From Nitrospirota bacterium (lineage in GTDB: Bacteria; Nitrospirota; Thermodesulfovibrionia; Thermodesulfovibrionales; JdFR-88), in NCBI GenBank assembly GCA_021819985.1, contig JAKAEG010000233.1, positions 1-5,381 of the forward strand: a stretch of DNA of 5,381 nt, in the 5' to 3' direction. A model generated the notes under the pieces. It had not been told where the DNA came from. It saw only the letters and a program-made list of their open reading frames with translations, and did not search any database. The position numbers and the translations under genes are program-made. Shown here in pieces: positions 4,281 to 5,381 of this stretch. Numbering within the stretch: position 1 is the first letter of the stretch; each line of letters begins with the position of its first letter.

Positions 4281-5030
4281 ATGCGGTTTTCAGTAATTAC
4301 CCTCTTTCCTGAGGTATTCCACGCCTATCTGGCAGCGGGTATAATGAGGAGAGCGGCGGAGAAATCGGTCGCGGTCTTTGACATAATTCAGCTTAGGGAC
4401 TTTGCCTCGGACCGGCACAGGACCGTGGACGATTACCCTTACGGGGGCGGGCCGGGAATGGTAATGAAACCGGAGCCGCTGGAAAAGGCCATAAAATATG
4501 CCACGAAAGATGGGCTTCCAACTCTTAATGTGCTGGTGAGCCCGCAGGGCAGGACTTTCGACCAGAAGATGGCCAAAGCGCTTTCAGAGGAGAAAAGAAG
4601 GTTGCTTTTCATATGCGGCAGGTATGAGGGCATAGATGAAAGAGTACGGGCCAGCCTGGTGGATGAGGAGATCTCCGTAGGGGATTACGTTTTAACTGGC
4701 GGAGAACTGCCTGCTTTGGTTATAATAGACGCCGTCGTCAGATTGCTGCCGGGAGCTTTGGGAGATGAGGACTCGTTAAAAGAGGAATCGTTTTCCTGGG
4801 GGATACTGGATTATCCTCATTATACGAGGCCGCCCGAATGGAACGGGCTTAAGGTGCCGGAGGCCCTGCTTTCCGGCAACCATGCGGAAATAGCCAGGTG
4901 GCGGAGGAAAGAGGCGCTCAGGCGGACACTTAGGAACAGGCCGGAGCTTATTGAGCAAGCGGGGCTCTCCCCGAAAGAAATTGAACTTATTCGCAGGTTA
5001 AAGGAGGAAGAGTATGAATCTGATAAATAG
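4281..5030 (+). CDS. trmD: tRNA (guanine-37-N1)-methyltransferase TrmD
   Basis: SAM-dependent SPOUT enzyme that makes m1G37 next to the anticodon of tRNAs for Leu, Pro and Arg, preventing +1 frameshifting. The 249-residue length is standard. Visible motifs: MRFSVITLFPEVF at the N terminus, YPYGGGPGMVMKPEP (53-66), SPQG (87-90), the knot segment GRYEGIDERV (113-122), SVGDYVLTGGELPA (132-145) with catalytic-site Arg154, and LDYPHYTRPPEW in the interdomain region. The residue I align with the proposed catalytic Asp169 of the H. influenzae enzyme is Glu169 (EESF); similar EESF forms probably occur elsewhere. The ATG has no strong Shine-Dalgarno, only GAAAGAA about 10 nt upstream, unlike its neighbours. 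Its last 17 bp overlap rplS, which implies translational coupling. Confidence 0.98.
   Translation: MRFSVITLFPEVFHAYLAAGIMRRAAEKSVAVFDIIQLRDFASDRHRTVDDYPYGGGPGMVMKPEPLEKAIKYATKDGLPTLNVLVSPQGRTFDQKMAKALSEEKRRLLFICGRYEGIDERVRASLVDEEISVGDYVLTGGELPALVIIDAVVRLLPGALGDEDSLKEESFSWGILDYPHYTRPPEWNGLKVPEALLSGNHAEIARWRRKEALRRTLRNRPELIEQAGLSPKEIELIRRLKEEEYESDK
5001..5007 (+). promoter_or_regulatory. rplS: Ribosome binding site of rplS inside trmD
   Basis: AAGGAGG lies 6 nt before ATG 5014, within the last codons of trmD. It is a near-perfect Shine-Dalgarno, much stronger than that of trmD. L19 can therefore be made at a higher rate than TrmD from the same mRNA, which fits the need for far more ribosomal protein than enzyme. 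Confidence 0.8.
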
Positions 5031-5364
5031 CATTGATGAAGGATACAGGCGCGAGGTCACCCCGTTCAATGTGGGCGACACGGTCCGCGTCTTCATGAAG
5101 GTCATAGAAGGCGACAAGGAAAGGATACAGCCTTTCGAAGGGGCGGTCATCGCGCGGAAAAACGGCGGCACCAGGGAGACCTTCACCGTAAGAAAGATAT
5201 CTTTCGGTGTGGGAGTTGAAAGGATATTCCCTTTGCATTCGCCTTTCATCCAGGAAATAAAGGTGGTAAGGCAGGGACTCGTGAAGCGGGCTAAACTCTA
5301 TTACCTGAGAGAGAAGAAAGGCAAGGCCGCGAAAATCAAGGATAAGCAACTGGTCAAGAGATAG
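5014..5364 (+). CDS. rplS: 50S ribosomal protein L19
   Basis: Large-subunit protein located at the 30S-50S interface. The 116-residue product has the normal length and signature: FNVGDTVRVFMKVIEGDKER near the N terminus, then the central IQPFEGAVIARKNGG and FTVRKISFGVGVERIFPLHSP, and the basic C terminus VKRAKLYYLREKKGKAAK. The gene starts inside the end of trmD and is complete, ending 17 bp before the window edge. No terminator stem is visible in the few bases that remain, although a T-run is present (5375-5380 region), so the operon may continue. Confidence 0.98.
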   Translation: MNLINSIDEGYRREVTPFNVGDTVRVFMKVIEGDKERIQPFEGAVIARKNGGTRETFTVRKISFGVGVERIFPLHSPFIQEIKVVRQGLVKRAKLYYLREKKGKAAKIKDKQLVKR

Positions 5365-5381
5365 GCGGGCAGTTTTTTAAA

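Noticed and set aside
4987..5349. 120-codon minus-strand frame opposite rplS
   Set aside because: It lies entirely opposite the well-conserved L19 gene and the end of trmD, and its translation matches nothing recognisable.
1..5381. CRISPR array, tRNA, rRNA, insertion sequence or phage genes
   Set aside because: No regularly spaced identical repeats, no cloverleaf with a CCA-type end, no rRNA core sequence and no transposase or phage protein motifs were seen.

Overview
This is a bacterial chromosomal window of mostly housekeeping content. Ribosomal protein S16, a KhpA-type KH protein, TrmD and ribosomal protein L19 form the conserved S16/TrmD/L19 neighbourhood at the right end. The left half carries an exported D,D-carboxypeptidase-like enzyme, an unnamed polytopic membrane protein and a PfpI/DJ-1 family protein. 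The intergenic repeats of the GTCATTCC(C/G)G type, the mixed ATG/TTG start codons and the moderate GC content suggest an anaerobic or environmental Gram-negative lineage such as Nitrospirota or the former Deltaproteobacteria. This placement is inference from general resemblance, not a search result.

Left region (1-457): no confident gene. It holds a roughly 100-bp inverted-repeat (MITE/REP-like) element at 17-115, a frame that enters open from the left edge and stops at 166, and a short unrecognised minus-strand ORF at 227-322. From about 458 to 1621 (+) lies a serine-type D-Ala-D-Ala carboxypeptidase (peptidase S11) with all three active-site motifs and an in-frame signal peptide. No ATG, GTG or TTG exists upstream of that signal peptide in the same frame, so translation probably begins at CTG or ATT, or the sequence has a frameshift. 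Its C terminus is a striking Arg/Leu-rich tail built partly from 10-residue repeats.

Middle region (1622-3555): a 227-bp spacer with a second GTCATTCC-type hairpin precedes a 312-residue multi-span membrane protein (+) with a Pro/Ala-rich tail. It converges, with only 6 bp between stops, on a minus-strand PfpI/DJ-1 gene. The 240-bp divergent spacer between the PfpI gene and rpsP contains a good sigma70-type promoter for each gene. Each promoter overlaps an inverted repeat, so local repression or activation is plausible.

Right region (3556-5364): rpsP (TTG start), a strong intrinsic terminator, khpA, a 154-bp T-rich spacer with a second terminator-like hairpin, then trmD and rplS overlapping by 17 bp. 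rimM, which commonly sits between khpA and trmD in this neighbourhood, is absent, and the T-rich spacer occupies its place. The module supplies ribosomal proteins, an RNA chaperone and the m1G37 tRNA methyltransferase. The hairpins suggest that output is stepped down after rpsP and again before trmD. I do not see a wholly new multi-gene system here. The best leads are the Arg-rich carboxypeptidase with its unusual start, the missing rimM, the operator-like promoters and the altered PfpI active site.
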